Shown piece after piece: positions 9,397 through 19,475 of a stretch of DNA of 64,000 bases (position 1 is the first letter of the stretch; each line of letters starts with the position of its first letter). The DNA comes from Lepidostoma basale (lineage: Eukaryota > Arthropoda > Insecta > Trichoptera > Lepidostomatidae). The position numbers and the translations under genes were made by a program. The stretch covers positions 1 through 64,000 of the forward strand of contig JAHDVF020000465.1 of assembly GCA_022606425.2 (NCBI GenBank). The letters are read 5' to 3'. The notes beneath the pieces were generated by a model that was not told where the DNA came from, did no database searches, and was given only the letters and a program-made list of their open reading frames with translations.

Positions 9397-9857
9397 ACAA
9401 CTTTTTCTTCTTCTTCTTCTTCAAGTGCCTTGTTGGGGCCCCCCAACGTTGGCGATCACCTCGGCGAACCTGTCCCTATCCTGCGCCGCTCGGAACAGCT
9501 CCTCCACACTTCGGATGCCGATCCACTCCCCTCAATTTTCCCCTCCAATATCAGTTGGAGAAGGTGGTACTTTTCCCCACGCAGTATATGACCCAGATGT
9601 GAGATCTTTCGAACCTTGATAGTTGATAACATTTCCCTGTCAACTCTAGCTCGCCTCAGCACATCGGTATTGGTAACCATGTCTGTCCAGAGAACTCTGA
9701 GCATTCGGCGATGGAGCTACATTTCAAATGCTTCCAGTCTGTTCATTGAGTTAACTTTCAAGGTCCACGTTTCACATCCGTACAATAAAACAGACCACAC
9801 GTACCATTTGATCATTCTCTGGCGGAGTTTCAAGTTTACGTTATCATTACAACTTTT
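9397..9857 (-). mobile_element. LINE-V insertion into LINE-T
   Basis: ACAACTTTT duplicates at 9397-9405 and 9849-9857. The minus strand gives GCxVWSVLLYG-type codons, NSMNRLEAFEM, MLRVLWTDMVTNTDVLRRAR and VEELFRAAQDRDRFAEVIAN, then a long (GAA)n tail. About 100 bp are deleted relative to the copy at 5193-5701 (the PRxPGRKQMSRLRNV region). Frames are interrupted. Confidence 0.88.
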
Positions 9858-10165
9858 AAACCATTCTTATCTCATCCGTTCGTTCCATATGTCCAAATCA
9901 TCAAAGCAATCAATCATTTTTAATTTTACTTATGACGCAACCATCTGCCTTAAATTTCTTCCTTATTTCGTTGTTGGCTACTCTCTCAAACATCGTTTTC
10001 CTGCAAATTTTTCTCAGTGATCGCGTATCTACCTCATTTATCCTACTTTCATTATTATTTAGCCAGTGTTTCACTTCCACACAAAAGGGTTGGCACTTGT
10101 ACTCAATTATGTTCTGCCACACTTGCTCTTGTGAATATATTTCTATTTGCAGTGATGATGACAAA
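9858..10165 (-). mobile_element. LINE-T, upstream part of split copy
   Basis: Minus strand: VWQNIIEYKCQPF, WLNNNESRINEVDTRSLRKI and CRKTMFERVANNEIRKKFKA, diverged but collinear with 8150-8290. The divergence from other copies suggests an old insertion predating the LINE-V inside it. Confidence 0.65.
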
Positions 10166-10307
10166 AAAGGGTACTTAGAAACATATTAGAAAAAATAATT
10201 ATAGATAATCGAAATATGAAATATCTATTTATAAGAAGAACGTTTACATACGCTTACAAGAGTAGAAATCCCGGTGATGACAGTGTGATAATAAAACATC
10301 GTGCTGT

Positions 10308-10372
10308 TATGGTCTGGTAGAATTCAGGTGACAATAAAACTGACCTGTGACCTGTCATGAGAGTCAATAACT
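10308..10372 (+). repeat. SINE-1 fragment
   Basis: GGTCTGGTAGAATTCAGGTG and GACAATAAAA match the body of SINE-1 (reverse complement of 42790-42840). The head and tail are missing. Confidence 0.5.
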
Positions 10373-10639
10373 TACAATTTTTATACAGTAATTTGGTTTA
10401 ACCACCTTACGTATTTGAACGTACGTGATACGTTCACTTTGACTGTACCATTCTGCGCTATCCCGTATCACGTACGCGCTTGAGAAAAAGTAATGTACCT
10501 AAAATGTAAGGTCTGTAAGGGATACGCCGTGTGCCAACAACACTTGAGTACAAGTATTCGCAAATATGATAGTTTCACAAGGGGCAGGCGAAGTGTGCCG
10601 TCGAGTCTTTGACATTTCGTAATTTAAAAATATAAAAAT
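10373..10639. other. Single-copy sequence with a 13-bp inverted repeat
   Basis: CGTACGTGATACG at 10420-10432 is repeated as CGTATCACGTACG at 10464-10476 (31-nt spacer). No gene seen. Confidence 0.45.
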
Positions 10640-11167
10640 AAAAAACTAACTAACAAACTAACCATCACACCGTCTCTCCGAAAGGATAGGCAGAAAGAAT
10701 GGACTGCCACACTTTTCTTTCCTGACATATTTCTCTCGCTTCCGCAACATTCATACATCGTGTCATGCACGCGCGTTGTTTTCTCTGACTCCTTACATGG
10801 CCGACATTCAATATTTGCACAATGGTGTTCTTCTACTGACCCTTATGTATGGAGGCGAAGCATGAAACTGGTAAAAGAAGGATGAAAGTAGAATAAATGC
10901 AGTAGAAATGAGATCTCTAAGATGAATGTGTGGATACTCTGTGTATGATAGAGTATCGAATGAAAATATAAGAAGTGAATGCGGTGCGAATGACGGTGTC
11001 ATGAACAAAATAATGAAAGGATCATTAAGATGGTTTGGACATATGGAAGGAATGAATGAAGAAAGAATGGTAAAAAAATTATCTGTTAATGATGTAAATG
11101 GAACCCAGAAATAGAGGAAGACCGAGGAAAACGTGGCACGATCAAATAAATCAAATATTGAAAAAAC
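10640..11167 (-). mobile_element. LINE-T insertion with internal inversion (twin-priming form)
   Basis: AAAAAAC flanks at 10640-10646 and 11161-11167. 10647-10817 is the 3' end on the minus strand with a (TTAG)n-type tail; 10818-11160 is the upstream part on the plus strand (MRSLR-like, VYDRVSNENIRSECGANDGV, SLRWFGHMEGMNEERMVKKL, then a frameshift before RGRPRKTWHDQINQI). The halves share about 9 bp (CAAATATTG) at the parental junction. This is the second twin-primed insertion in the window, in a different LINE family from 1364-1922. Confidence 0.85.
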
Positions 11168-12060
11168 AAAATTAATGCATAATTAAATAATAAAAACCTG
11201 CTTTTTTGCATGTTTCTCGCAAAATTACCTGAAGGTAGGGCGGTTAAATAACCTAAAAGCAACGGGAAACACATTAAAAAGGCCCATGATTGGTATCCCA
11301 AGAACCAGCAAAAGATGTTATGAATTTTGCTGCAAACCAATCCTTAGGATTGAATCTTAAAAACAATGCTAATATGATTTTACGTCAATATAGTTCTAGT
11401 TATAAAGAGTGTTTATTTGCGCACATTTTAACGCAATAAATCTTTAATTCAACTCAATTATAGCCCTCTGAAGTGTATTAACTTTGGACTAAAATAAAAT
11501 TATCGAAAAATCTTAATCGCCATAATCGTTCCCGAGAAAGCTAAAATCTTAGTATGATTGCGCGTTATTATTTAACGTAATTACAGCCGAAATGACCGCT
11601 ATCTTTCTAATAATAATTGTGTTATTTAACGTCGGTACTGCGGACTACAGAGCCGTTGCGCGTTGGTCCGTGCCAGAACGAAGAAGATAAATTTTCTAGA
11701 TAATTTTGTCAGCGAAATATGTTTTGATTGTGCGAATGTTTTATGGGTCTGAGGCACGCTTTTTAAATCATTTTTTTTTTACTTATTTATTACGTTGGAC
11801 TACACCCTCGCGCCATTCGTGTGTTTTGCAAAACGAAAAAACGCGAACACGTAACCGAACACGTTGTAAATTACCAATTCAACTTTTAGAAGTCATTTGA
11901 ACTGCGGAGATTATGGCCGTTCACCTCTCGATTATGTTCGAATTCTATTGTTTAAATCCTTCCATTGTTCTTCGGTTACGAACTCAATCCTTACAAATTA
12001 AATTAAAACACTCGCATTAGCAAGGAAACGCTTTCGTGGATTTCTTCATTCATTGGGAGC
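11168..12060. other. Mostly single-copy, possible LINE-K end near 11325
   Basis: 11324-11365 (TTGCTGCAAACCAATCCT) resembles the LINE-K 3' end. The rest, especially 11500-11690, has no repeat match. No gene is recognised; small frames at 11706-11900 look like chance. Confidence 0.4.
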
Positions 12061-12100
12061 AACAACTTTTTCGTACGACATATTATATAGGGGAGAACCA

Positions 12101-12235
12101 TCATGAAGAGAACGGTCCATGAAGAGAACAGTTGCATTTGCAACGATAGTAATGAACCTAGCGACATCCCGCAGCCCTTCACGTGATCTCAGTGGTGTGA
12201 CGACACCATGTCGTTCGCAACTGTTCTCTTCATGG
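12101..12235. mobile_element. 119-bp MITE-like element with 19-bp perfect ends
   Basis: CCATGAAGAGAACAGTTGC at 12117-12135 is exactly inverted at 12217-12235. A partial direct copy of the terminus (TCATGAAGAGAACGGT) lies just outside at 12101-12116, so the left end is duplicated in tandem. No transposase and no clear target duplication; superfamily unknown. Confidence 0.6.
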
Positions 12236-12326
12236 GTTATTATTATCGCAGTACTTTTTATTGTTTTAAATTATACAAAAATAATGAACATTATATTATA
12301 TTTCAAGACATTTGTGTTAATTTTTA

Positions 12327-12795
12327 TTCTGGTCCCAACCCTATTGTATGGAAGCGAAGCATGGAACTGGCAGAAGAAGGATGAAAGCAGAATAAATGTG
12401 GTAGGGATGAGGTCCCTAAGACGTATGTGTGGTAGAACGATATACGAAAGACTCTCAAATGCTGATATAAGAAAGGAATGTAGAGCGGAAAAGGGTATAA
12501 ATTATGAAAGGATCGGACATATGGAACGCACGGATGGAGAAATAATGGTTAAGAAAGTATACGTTAATGATGTAAATGGAGTACGGAGCGGAGGCAGACC
12601 GAGGCAAACTTGGCATGACCAAATTAGTCAAATTTTAAAGGTTGGTCATGTTAGAAGTCGGAGGAATCGACGTGCGTGTATGACTCGTATGAATGTGGAG
12701 GAAGTTAGAGAGGTTTGTCAGGATAGAGTAGTGTGGCAGTCCATTCTCTCTGCCTACTCCTGCGGGGAAACGGCGTGATGGTTTATTTGTTTGTT
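12327..12795 (+). mobile_element. LINE-T C-terminal copy, frame open to the stop
   Basis: The frame reads VPTLLYGSEAWNWQKKDESR, MRSLRRMCGRTIYERLSNAD, a shortened MNKI-SLRWF block (small in-frame losses leave KGINYERIGHMERTDGEI), RSGGRPRQTWHDQISQILKV, RRNRRACMTRMNVEEVREVC and SILSAYSCGETA, then TGA at 12778. The open frame also runs back into the MITE (12119), which is fortuitous. The 3' tail is GTTTATTTGTTTGTTT. It is a partial reverse transcriptase tail without catalytic motifs. Confidence 0.8.
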
Positions 12796-12849
12796 TAATT
12801 CATTTTCTCTTACTATCCTTACGAAGAAGATTTTTTGTGCTAAGAAGAG

Positions 12850-13249
12850 GAATATCTGCAATATTTCTCTTCTATGTCGCTAATTTATTATTTCCCAAGT
12901 TTTCAGTTTTTTAATTGAGAGTTTATATTTCTTGTATGGAACTTGATTTTGGAGCACTTCTTAGGTGTTGGCATTAAACAATTTTTGTCCAATAAACTTA
13001 AAATGATGCTGGGCTGTGGCTGTGTTTCTTTTTTTTAACAGAATGTATCCCTTGCTCCTTGGTCTCTGACTAAAGGTAAGTAATTATTCTCGGTTTTTAG
13101 TTCAAATATCTTCGGTAGAACATTTTTCGTAACTGATCCTTTTCACGTCAAACTGTTTGAAGAATTCGGCGAAAGTAAGATCTAGGGGTTTTCTAAGGAT
13201 AATTTTTAATAGCTTTTGTTGAGCAACTTCTAAAGGCGTCTCCCCAGCC
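12850..13249 (-). mobile_element. Jockey/CR1-like LINE C-terminal remnant
   Basis: The minus strand reads ETPLEVAQQKLLKIILRKPL and TFAEFFKQFDVKRISYEKCS, then, after a stop, NYLPLVRDQGARDTFC and a lysine-rich end. This order (xPLxxAQxxxLK, later a short acidic or basic tail) is typical of the post-RT region of Jockey/CR1-type LINEs. It is interrupted by LINE-V at 13250. Its continuation probably lies just beyond 14022. Confidence 0.5.
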
Positions 13250-14022
13250 AACAATTATATCTTCTTCTTTCTGTGTCCTGTCAGATCTCCCTAACGTTGA
13301 CTATCACCCTTTAGTAGGCCTCCTTGTCCTGGGCAATCGGAACAGCTCCCCCACGGTCTTCGACCCTGTCCACTCTCGGATGTTCCTCAACCAGGAAACC
13401 CTTCTCCCAATACCTCGTCGACCCTCAATCTTAACCTTTAAGATCAGATGTAACAGTGCGTATTTTTCGCCTCTCAGAGCATGGCCCAAGTAGGACACCT
13501 TACGGACTTTGATGTTGATCAGCAACTCTCTGTCAATTATGGCTCTATGGAGAACGTTTGTGTTGCTGACCATGTCAGTTCAGGAGATGCGTAACATCTT
13601 TCGGTGTATCCACATCCTAAAGGCCTCTAATCGGTTCATAATATTGACCTTAAGGGTCCATGACTCCACTGACCAAACATAGCATCTGACCATTCTTTGT
13701 CGTAATTTTAAAATAATATTATCATCGAAGAAAGTAGTTCTCATCTTATCAAAGGCAGCACGAGCTGCTTCTATTCTGCATTTAATTTCAACGTCTGGGT
13801 CGAGGTTTTTTGTTAGGATACTGGCGAGATACTTGAATTTTGCAACTCTCTCCACATCAACTCCATTCAAAGCAAGACGCGCGTCTGGAAAATTTTTTCG
13901 ACTAAAGATCATTAGTTTTGTTTTGGATACATTTTTATTAAGTCCCAGTCTCATTCCAGCTTCATTAATTCTATCTACAAGTGTCTGAAGATGTTCAATA
14001 CTGTCTGCCAGAACAATTATAT
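13250..14022 (-). mobile_element. LINE-V insertion, most complete copy
   Basis: AACAATTATAT flanks at 13250-13260 and 14012-14022. The minus strand encodes MRLGLNKNVSKTKLMIFSRK, VDVERVAKFKYLASILTKNL, KCRIEAARAAFDKMRTTFFD, MNRLEAFRMWIHRKMLRIS, then TGA where other copies have a Trp codon (RVPWTDMV), continuing in the same frame with TDMVSNTNVLHRAIIDRELL, KVRKVSYLGHALRGEKYALL and NIREWTGSKTVGELFRLPRT. One opal nonsense (TGG to TGA) splits the frame. It covers the RT thumb and C-terminal region only; 751 bp. Confidence 0.88.
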
Positions 14023-14699
14023 ATAACAGTCAAATATATCAGTCGATGAGAGTATATTTGTATCATGCCACAAATTTTAGAGCCAACTGGTTTCATTCCT
14101 CCAAGATCCTTCTACAACACCAGATTCTTAAGATCTCATTTTAAAACCTGGTGATTCTTCAAAATGTCGTTAACGCAAGTAAATTTTCAGCTTGCTATCA
14201 TAATCAATATTTTATGAACATCGTAAATAAAATAAAATTATGATTTATTAAGGCTCTATCAGTATTAAATATTTCTTTTCGACCTTTGCTCTCGTCTCGG
14301 TCCATATCCTTTCGGCGATCTTTCTTGTCTAACGACTCTTTAGTTTTTATGGATCTATTTCCCTAACAAACTTCTATCGTGCTATAAAAAGTGATAAATA
14401 ACGGCGATCTACAACTTTATTCGGTTCAACCATTTCCCATTTCCCTCGCATGGACCTTCCTGTTAAATCTCAAAACATATTTATTTTTCTACTGTATAGG
14501 TCAGTTTCTCTCAGATTACAGGTTTTAAATAAACTCCAATTTTCAGGCTTACAATATTATCTATCACCGGTTAAAACAATAATTTTATCGCTATGTATAT
14601 CGCGTTCTAGAATATTAAGATAGCTATATAGCTACCTTGGAAATATGTCGAGATAAATCAAATCTGTTTAGGTAAGATATCAAACTTGTTCCTGTTGTG
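14023..14699. other. No gene seen
   Basis: Start may continue the Jockey/CR1-like remnant; from 14100 onward the sequence looks single-copy and AT-rich. Confidence 0.4.
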
Positions 14700-14795
14700 A
14701 AGACTTCCAGATTTCTCTCCATCTTTTTGGTGGTCGTTCTGGTGGTCAACGGCTCTCTGTAGTCTCATGCATCTTGATCTTGGGAATCCTCGTAA
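14700..14795 (-). mobile_element. Short LINE fragment
   Basis: The minus strand near 14760-14700 gives PPERPPKRWREIWKS after a stop, similar to RPPGRPPKRWRNC at 25445-25640. Only about 30 codons remain. Confidence 0.45.
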
Positions 14796-14854
14796 ATAAA
14801 CAAATACTATTTTATACTCGTATAATATAATAAATAGTAAAATAAGTATTTGAT

Positions 14855-15068
14855 TGATTTATTATTTCTTGCATATTGACGTAAAACTCCACGTTAAATA
14901 ATTAATACGAATGAAAACGTCTGTTTTATATTAGTTTTATTGTATTTTATGGGAATATTTTGACTTGATAAGGCATTAGCAAGCTTTTAATAAAACCTTA
15001 GCATGGCGAAACATGTCATTCCTGTAACATATAAATAAATTCTAGAAAACATACGTTTTCATTCATAT
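14855..15068. repeat. HH2 foldback pair, cores decayed
   Basis: HH2 arms occur in both orientations. The right unit keeps GGCGAAACATGTCATTCC with stem III ACATGT, but the CUGANGA equivalent reads TTTAATAA with a poor stem II. Probably inactive. Confidence 0.6.
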
Positions 15069-15157
15069 TGATTTATTTTGATTTATTAGATACAAAGGAA
15101 TTCCAATGTAAATTCAGTAAGTAAATTTTTTATTCGTAAAATAGATAAAAATTCAAA

Positions 15158-15380
15158 CAAACAACAAACAAACCATCACGCCATTTTCCCGCAGGGGTTG
15201 GTAGAGAGAATGGACCGCCACACTACACTATCCTGACAAAGCTCTATAGATTCTTCCACATTCATACAACGAGTCATACACGCACGTCGATTCCTCCGAC
15301 TTCTAGCATGACCAACCTTTAAAATTTGATTAATTTGGACATGTTATGTTTTCCTCGGTCTGCCTCGACTCCGTACTAGA
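15158..15380 (-). mobile_element. LINE-T 3' end
   Basis: Minus strand: a GTTTGTTTGTTGTTTG tail, stop, SLPTPAGKMA-like end, then RRNRRACMTRCMNVEE and KVGHxR-type codons, ending near RTEKT. Short stops are present. Confidence 0.7.
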
Positions 15381-15860
15381 TAAAAATAAGTATACTTTTT
15401 TTTTTACCGAAACTATACGTCAAAAAATTATAGATATGAAAAAATAATTGTTTTAATTTACAATGCGTATCAATATGCTTAGCCATTTCGCCGTAATCTT
15501 CATTAAACACATTTTCCGGTTCGTAATTGAAGAGTCTTATTTATTACTTTTTCAATTTCCAGCAGGTACACATTTCCCGATAAGACGCGGATGTTCCCTC
15601 CCGCCTTCCCCGCCATGTCCCCACCCCTTTGAGCAAACAGCCGTGGTAGTACACGACTGTTTTTTAATTTGTTTACCCTTCGTAGGCGAGATAAAATGAG
15701 GCATCTTTGCTTTACGAGTTTTCATAACACTTGCAGGCGGTCCAGGGGGAGGCCCAAGGGTTTAGCTGAACACATAAGCACGTTTATTCTCTTTGTAGTG
15801 ACAGTAAATTCTATTTACTTGTACCGCCATACATTTTTTGTCTCAACTGTGAAAAAGCTA
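15381..15860. other. No gene seen
   Basis: Small frames at 15463-15699 and 15669-15884 show no family features. No repeat match within the window. Confidence 0.35.
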
Positions 15861-15864
15861 ATTT

Positions 15865-16316
15865 GCCAGTGCACAATGGTGTAAAAGACCTATGTATGGA
15901 GTGTCTTGATGTACGGTTGCCTCTCCGAAAGGGATAAGCGGAGACTGGAGGCTTTTAAGGTGTGGTCCTATAGAAGGCTATTAGGAATTTCCTGTAGAGA
16001 CCACATCACGAATGAGGAAGTTCTTCAAAGAATCGAAGGAGGAAGGCACCTGCTCAGAACCTTGTCCGAAAGGCGTGCAAGATGGATCGGCCATGTAATA
16101 CGTCAAGAAGGTCTCTTGCATGCCATAATGGAGGGTATGACCGAGGGGACAAACTCTAGGGGACGCCCACGCCGAGAGTACCTAGAGGACCTTGGTGGAC
16201 GTGCGCTGCTCATCATATGCAGATTCAAAAGAGCCGCACAAGACAGGGAAGAATGGAAGAGAAAAATAGAGGAAATTGCTGCAAACCAATCCCAGGATTG
16301 AAACCAGAGAAGAAGA
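15865..16316 (+). mobile_element. LINE-K C-terminal fragment
   Basis: Encodes RRLEAFKVWSYRRLLGISCR, DHITNEEVLQRIEGGRHLLR, ERRARWIGHVIRQEGLLHAI, RGRPRREYLEDLGG and RAAQDREEWKRKIEEIAANQ, ending in SQD and TGA at 16301. This is the conserved C-terminal extension of a LINE polyprotein. The other copy is 47779-48178 (-). The frame is open over about 130 codons; 5'-truncated. Confidence 0.82.
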
Positions 16317-16317
16317 A

Positions 16318-16408
16318 TGCTGTTCTTGTGCCGACCCATATATATGGACGTGAAGCAGCCAACTGGCAAAAGAAGGATGAAAGTAGAATAAATGCAGATT
16401 AGAAAAGA
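16318..16408 (+). mobile_element. LINE-T fragment
   Basis: VLVPTHIYGREAANWQKKDE and SRIN, joined directly to the LINE-K end. About 25 codons, then stop. Confidence 0.6.
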
Positions 16409-16424
16409 GATATCCTTCTTGTTT

Positions 16425-16600
16425 TTCTTCAGCCTTATTCCCTCTACTGGTGGGTATAGGACTCTTCCATTTTCTTCCACTCGTCCTTGTTTTGTTCCCT
16501 TCGTGTCCAGGTTGTTCTAGCTATTTGGGTAATATCGTCAGTCCATCTTTTTCTTTGTCCAAAGCTTCTACTGAAGTATTTTGTATGTCCATCGGTATCC
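16425..16600 (-). mobile_element. LINE-G-like 3' end
   Basis: Minus strand: KKRWTDDITQIARTTWTRRE, NKDEWKKMEESYTHQ and stop, followed by a GAA-rich tail. The adjacent plus-strand piece (16600-16780) is the upstream region of the same kind of LINE, so this may be a third inverted (twin-primed) insertion; no duplication was found. Confidence 0.55.
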
Positions 16601-16780
16601 ACAAGGGGGCGTTATCGCCCACTTTGAGAACCTAGGGTTTAGAGGAAAGCATAATATTTATCAATGCACAAAAGTCAAAGTTGTCCAACGGGCCATGGAA
16701 AGATTCATGCTGGGTATCTCGCTTAGAGACTTTCAGGGGGGCAGTAGAAGGCCCAGAAAAAATAGAGAGCGTGGGCAGAT
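16600..16780 (+). mobile_element. LINE-G-like upstream fragment
   Basis: VQRAMERFMLGISLRD is the LINE-G signature seen at 44470-44520 and 48960-49030, followed by a basic SRRPRKNRERGQ end. Confidence 0.55.
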
Positions 16781-16992
16781 AAAAAATTATAATCTAAAAA
16801 TACAACAAAAAAAACCACGCTAATCACGTAGGTACTAATAAAGCAAATTAAACTTAAATATTGGTTTATTTTGTTATTGTATGTATTGTAATCATCTTAC
16901 CTTTTTTGGAATAACTTTTATGGGAGGGGGCCGTTGAACGTTAATTTTTCTTGTAAAGGTGGCGGTGGCCCAGAAAAGATTGGAAACCTATG

Positions 16993-17486
16993 CTCTAAAC
17001 CAGTGATTCCCAAAATAGTCTTTATAGACCCCCAGGGGTCTACAAGAATTTGCAAGGGGTCTACGACAGTTCTAAAAAAAATTGGGGGTCCATGAGATGT
17101 AAATGGGGTTCAACTAAATTGAAACCGAATATTGAAATGCAAAAGAAATATCGAAATCGTTGGCGCCAATTTTTTTTTAGCTCTTTTGGGAAAATCGGAC
17201 ATTCGAAATCTTAGACCTTTTTTTAGCTCACTCGGCAAAGATCGGACATTCGATTTTCCCAAATGAGCTAAAAAAGAAAAAAAAAACTCGCCAAACGTTT
17301 CGACCGGCAAAATTTCCCCAATGAGCAAAAAAACAAAAAAGGTCGACAATGAATTCCGATTTTTTTTTCACATTTTTCTAGGCCTGAAAAAAAAACTGTT
17401 TTAGGAAAGCAGGGGGTCTACACAAAATTCAAGAAATCGGCAAGGGGTCTCCGGGACAAAAAAGTTTGGGAATCTCTGCTCTAAAC
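16993..17486. mobile_element. Non-autonomous hAT-type element with perfect 8-bp duplication
   Basis: CTCTAAAC occurs at 16993-17000 and 17479-17486. The 478-bp element (17001-17478) begins CAGTGATTCCCAAA and ends TTTGGGAATCTCTG, giving imperfect terminal inverted repeats, followed inward by the G-rich GGGGTCTAC boxes on both sides. An 8-bp duplication with CAGnG...CnCTG ends is characteristic of hAT elements. No transposase frame is present; an internal 79-codon frame (17110-17349, -) is repetitive and not recognisable. It sits in what resembles a LINE-K 3' end (CTCTAAACCAATCCCTTAGA). Confidence 0.85.
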
Positions 17487-18190
17487 CAATCCCTTAGATT
17501 GAAACTCACGAAGTGATCCCATAAGGAGACACAATTGTCATTTAAAGCTATCATGTAAACTGCATTTTTTTCAAATTCTGAAATGTTAATTTCTCGGTAA
17601 GCTACGTGTCAATTCTTATGGTACACGACAGCATGATTCAAGCGTTTAGCACTTCCCAGATCGAGTTACAAAATCTTATTTAGGCCCCGTCGTAAATTCT
17701 AGAAACGGCTATTGCGCGGTGGGCCCGCCACGGCTTTCAAGTGTACTAACCATCAGCCATTTATTATCATCCTTTGTGTTACCCCCGCGCGGGGAATTTA
17801 CGGGTCACTTTTATACGACACCGAAAAAATTGCGCCCTTAAATTGAAAAGCGCGGCCGATTTGCGCGAAGAAATTTGCTAAAAAAATATTATATCGCTCC
17901 TATAAAAGAAAAAAGCCGCCCGTTATTTCGGATTCCTATTGAGTCCACAGCATTTCCTTTGTACTGTTCCCGTTCAAATCGAAGCGAATGAAAACAATAA
18001 TCTTAGCAATTTATTAACGAAACCTCGCAACGTTATGAGCGGCCGTTTCAAAATTCGTTTATTTCTTACATTTGTAATTCTATACGAAATGTATGCATAT
18101 ATAGTACACCTAATAAAAAAAAAGGAAAACGATTACGACACCCATCGTCGACCGAATAAATTTCGATACAAGTCTTATTTTTTATTCAAT
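17487..18190. other. Single-copy stretch, relatively GC-rich, no gene recognised
   Basis: 17690-17960 contains several CpG-rich palindromic blocks (for example GGTGGGCCCGCC near 17718 and CCCCGCGCGGGG near 17794). No repeat match. A short frame at 17939-18196 has no family features. Could be a regulatory region. Confidence 0.4.
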
Positions 18191-18482
18191 GATTAATTTT
18201 ATCTCAATAGAGACGAAGATGCAAACTGGAAACTGAACATGGTGATCGAGATGTTTACAGGACTTATGACCTGTCATTGGTTGGGTTAAGCGCACGCTTT
18301 ATGTAATAACAACATTCCATATTCCACCTTTCTTATGACCACCATGTCTGACAAATTTTTGGAAGTTGTACATATGTTAATATCCAACACCACAATTCAC
18401 ACGTCAGTTTCAATTTACAGAACATCGCCATCTATGAAGATTAGATTCAAGCATTAAGCAGAAGATCTTTATAACGATATTA
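18191..18482 (+). repeat. Repeat RA copy 1
   Basis: RA starts ATCTCAATAGAGACGAAGAT and includes GACCTGTCATTGGTTGGGTT, GCGCACGCTTTATGTAAT and GCCATCTATGAAGATTAGAT. Other copies: 19476-19735, 35166-35540, 39138-39466 (+) and 61733-62085 (-). No coding capacity is evident. In the minus-strand copy RA runs into a hammerhead-like motif (61683-61720). Confidence 0.75.
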
Positions 18483-18664
18483 TTTTTTATTATTGTATAT
18501 AGCTAGGAACATTTTGTAAAACTTATATTTTTGTATTTAATGTTGAGCATAACAATTGTGTTCTGGTACTTTATTATATTTATAGGGGATATTATCAAAT
18601 ATTTATTATCAATAAATATTCCAATCCATAAAATATAAAAAGAGTTCTAACGTAAATTTACTTC

Positions 18665-18900
18665 AATATTATTTTAACGAAGGGAAGGTACGACATTGGA
18701 AATTGTCTTCGGCTTGTGATTTTCCAGGATTGTAGTAACCCCCAAGAGTCGTCCATGGTCACAATAAGAAAGTGCAATAGTCAGCTAATTTATAGAAAAA
18801 ATCTTTAAAATTTTCACCGTTGCTCGCAAATAAAACCAATGGCACGGGTTTGAACCGGAGACTGGTATGCCAGAATAATACCTTAAAATTAAATGTATTT
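18665..18900 (-). repeat. SINE-3, tRNA-derived head on the minus strand
   Basis: Minus strand: CCGGTTCAAACCCG (pol III B box) near 18860-18845, followed by the SINE-3 body (GCAACGGTGAAAATTTTAAA, GACGACTCTTGGGGGTTACT, ACAATCCTGGAAAATC). The same body is found at 36915-37055 (-) and 37180-37325 (+). Confidence 0.6.
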
Positions 18901-18925
18901 TTTCTATAAATTGGCTGGAAGTATT

Positions 18926-19330
18926 TTTTATATACTTTGTATACGAGTATACAACACTTATATTAATCAAAAAATAAAATTACACAGATAAAATTATAAA
19001 TAAAACACTTGTTTTTCACCACTTGAGTATTATATTTTACACGACTAGTTTCGGAAGCTACAGATGCTTCCATCTACAGGTTTCAATATAAACAATAAAA
19101 CAAGTGTTTTATTTAAAATTTAATTATGTCCAAACACAAAGTGAATGCCGAAACAATAAATAACAAAATTACATATACATATTTCGGACAAACAGTTCCT
19201 TCTTCAGTGATACATATTATAAAGATATATTTTTAAAAACATTATAAAATTGTTAACATGATCTGACAAATGTTATAAATATTTATTTTGGAACGTTTAT
19301 ACTTTTGTAACAACAAATCAATTTAAAAAT
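18926..19330 (-). repeat. HH1 unit split by an HH9 insertion
   Basis: HH1 flanks (TTTTTTATATACTTTGTATA and the segment after 19165) are interrupted by 18985-19164. The HH1 core at 19176-19207 (-) reads CTGAAGA, A, GGAAC...GTCC, then GAAATATGTA: the CUGANGA box is intact but stem III is ATATGT. Confidence 0.7.
18976..19173 (-). mobile_element. HH9 180-bp hammerhead element with 9-bp duplication
   Basis: AAAATTACA flanks at 18976-18984 and 19165-19173, so 18985-19164 is a discrete 180-bp insertion. It carries a minus-strand hammerhead-like core at 19043-19079: CTGTAGA, T, 6-bp stem II GGAAGC/GCTTCC, then GAAACTAGTC. The only core change is A6 to U, as in HH11. Near the ends lie inverted boxes around AAAACACTTGTTTT (19002 and 19096). 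Size and duplication suggest mobilisation as an RNA-derived unit, as described for animal retrozymes; that is inference. Confidence 0.7.
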
Positions 19331-19475
19331 TTAATTTTTCAATTTAAAGAACTTTAAATTATTATTTTAAATCTTAAATTGAATTATGATATTTGTTATT
19401 ATATAACAAAAGAATAAACGTTCCAAAATAAATCTTTATAACACCTGTCAGATCATGTAAACAATTTTATAATTT
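19331..19475 (+). repeat. HH1 arm in inverse orientation
   Basis: AATAAACGTTCCAAAATAAA and the GTCAGATCATGTAAACAATT box mirror 19235-19300, giving an HH1 foldback arm without ribozyme core. Confidence 0.55.

Noticed and set aside
12119..12330. Upstream part of the 219-codon frame at 12119-12778
   Set aside because: Only 12327 onward is LINE-T; the start lies in a MITE and the fusion is fortuitous.
13042..13075. Exon-like segment between TTTTTAACAG and GTAAGT
   Set aside because: The minus strand across this point reads as the C-terminal part of a Jockey/CR1-like LINE, which explains the sequence better than a 34-nt plus-strand exon.
17110..17349. 79-codon frame in the hAT-type element
   Set aside because: Low-complexity, no transposase motif, and spans internal inverted boxes.
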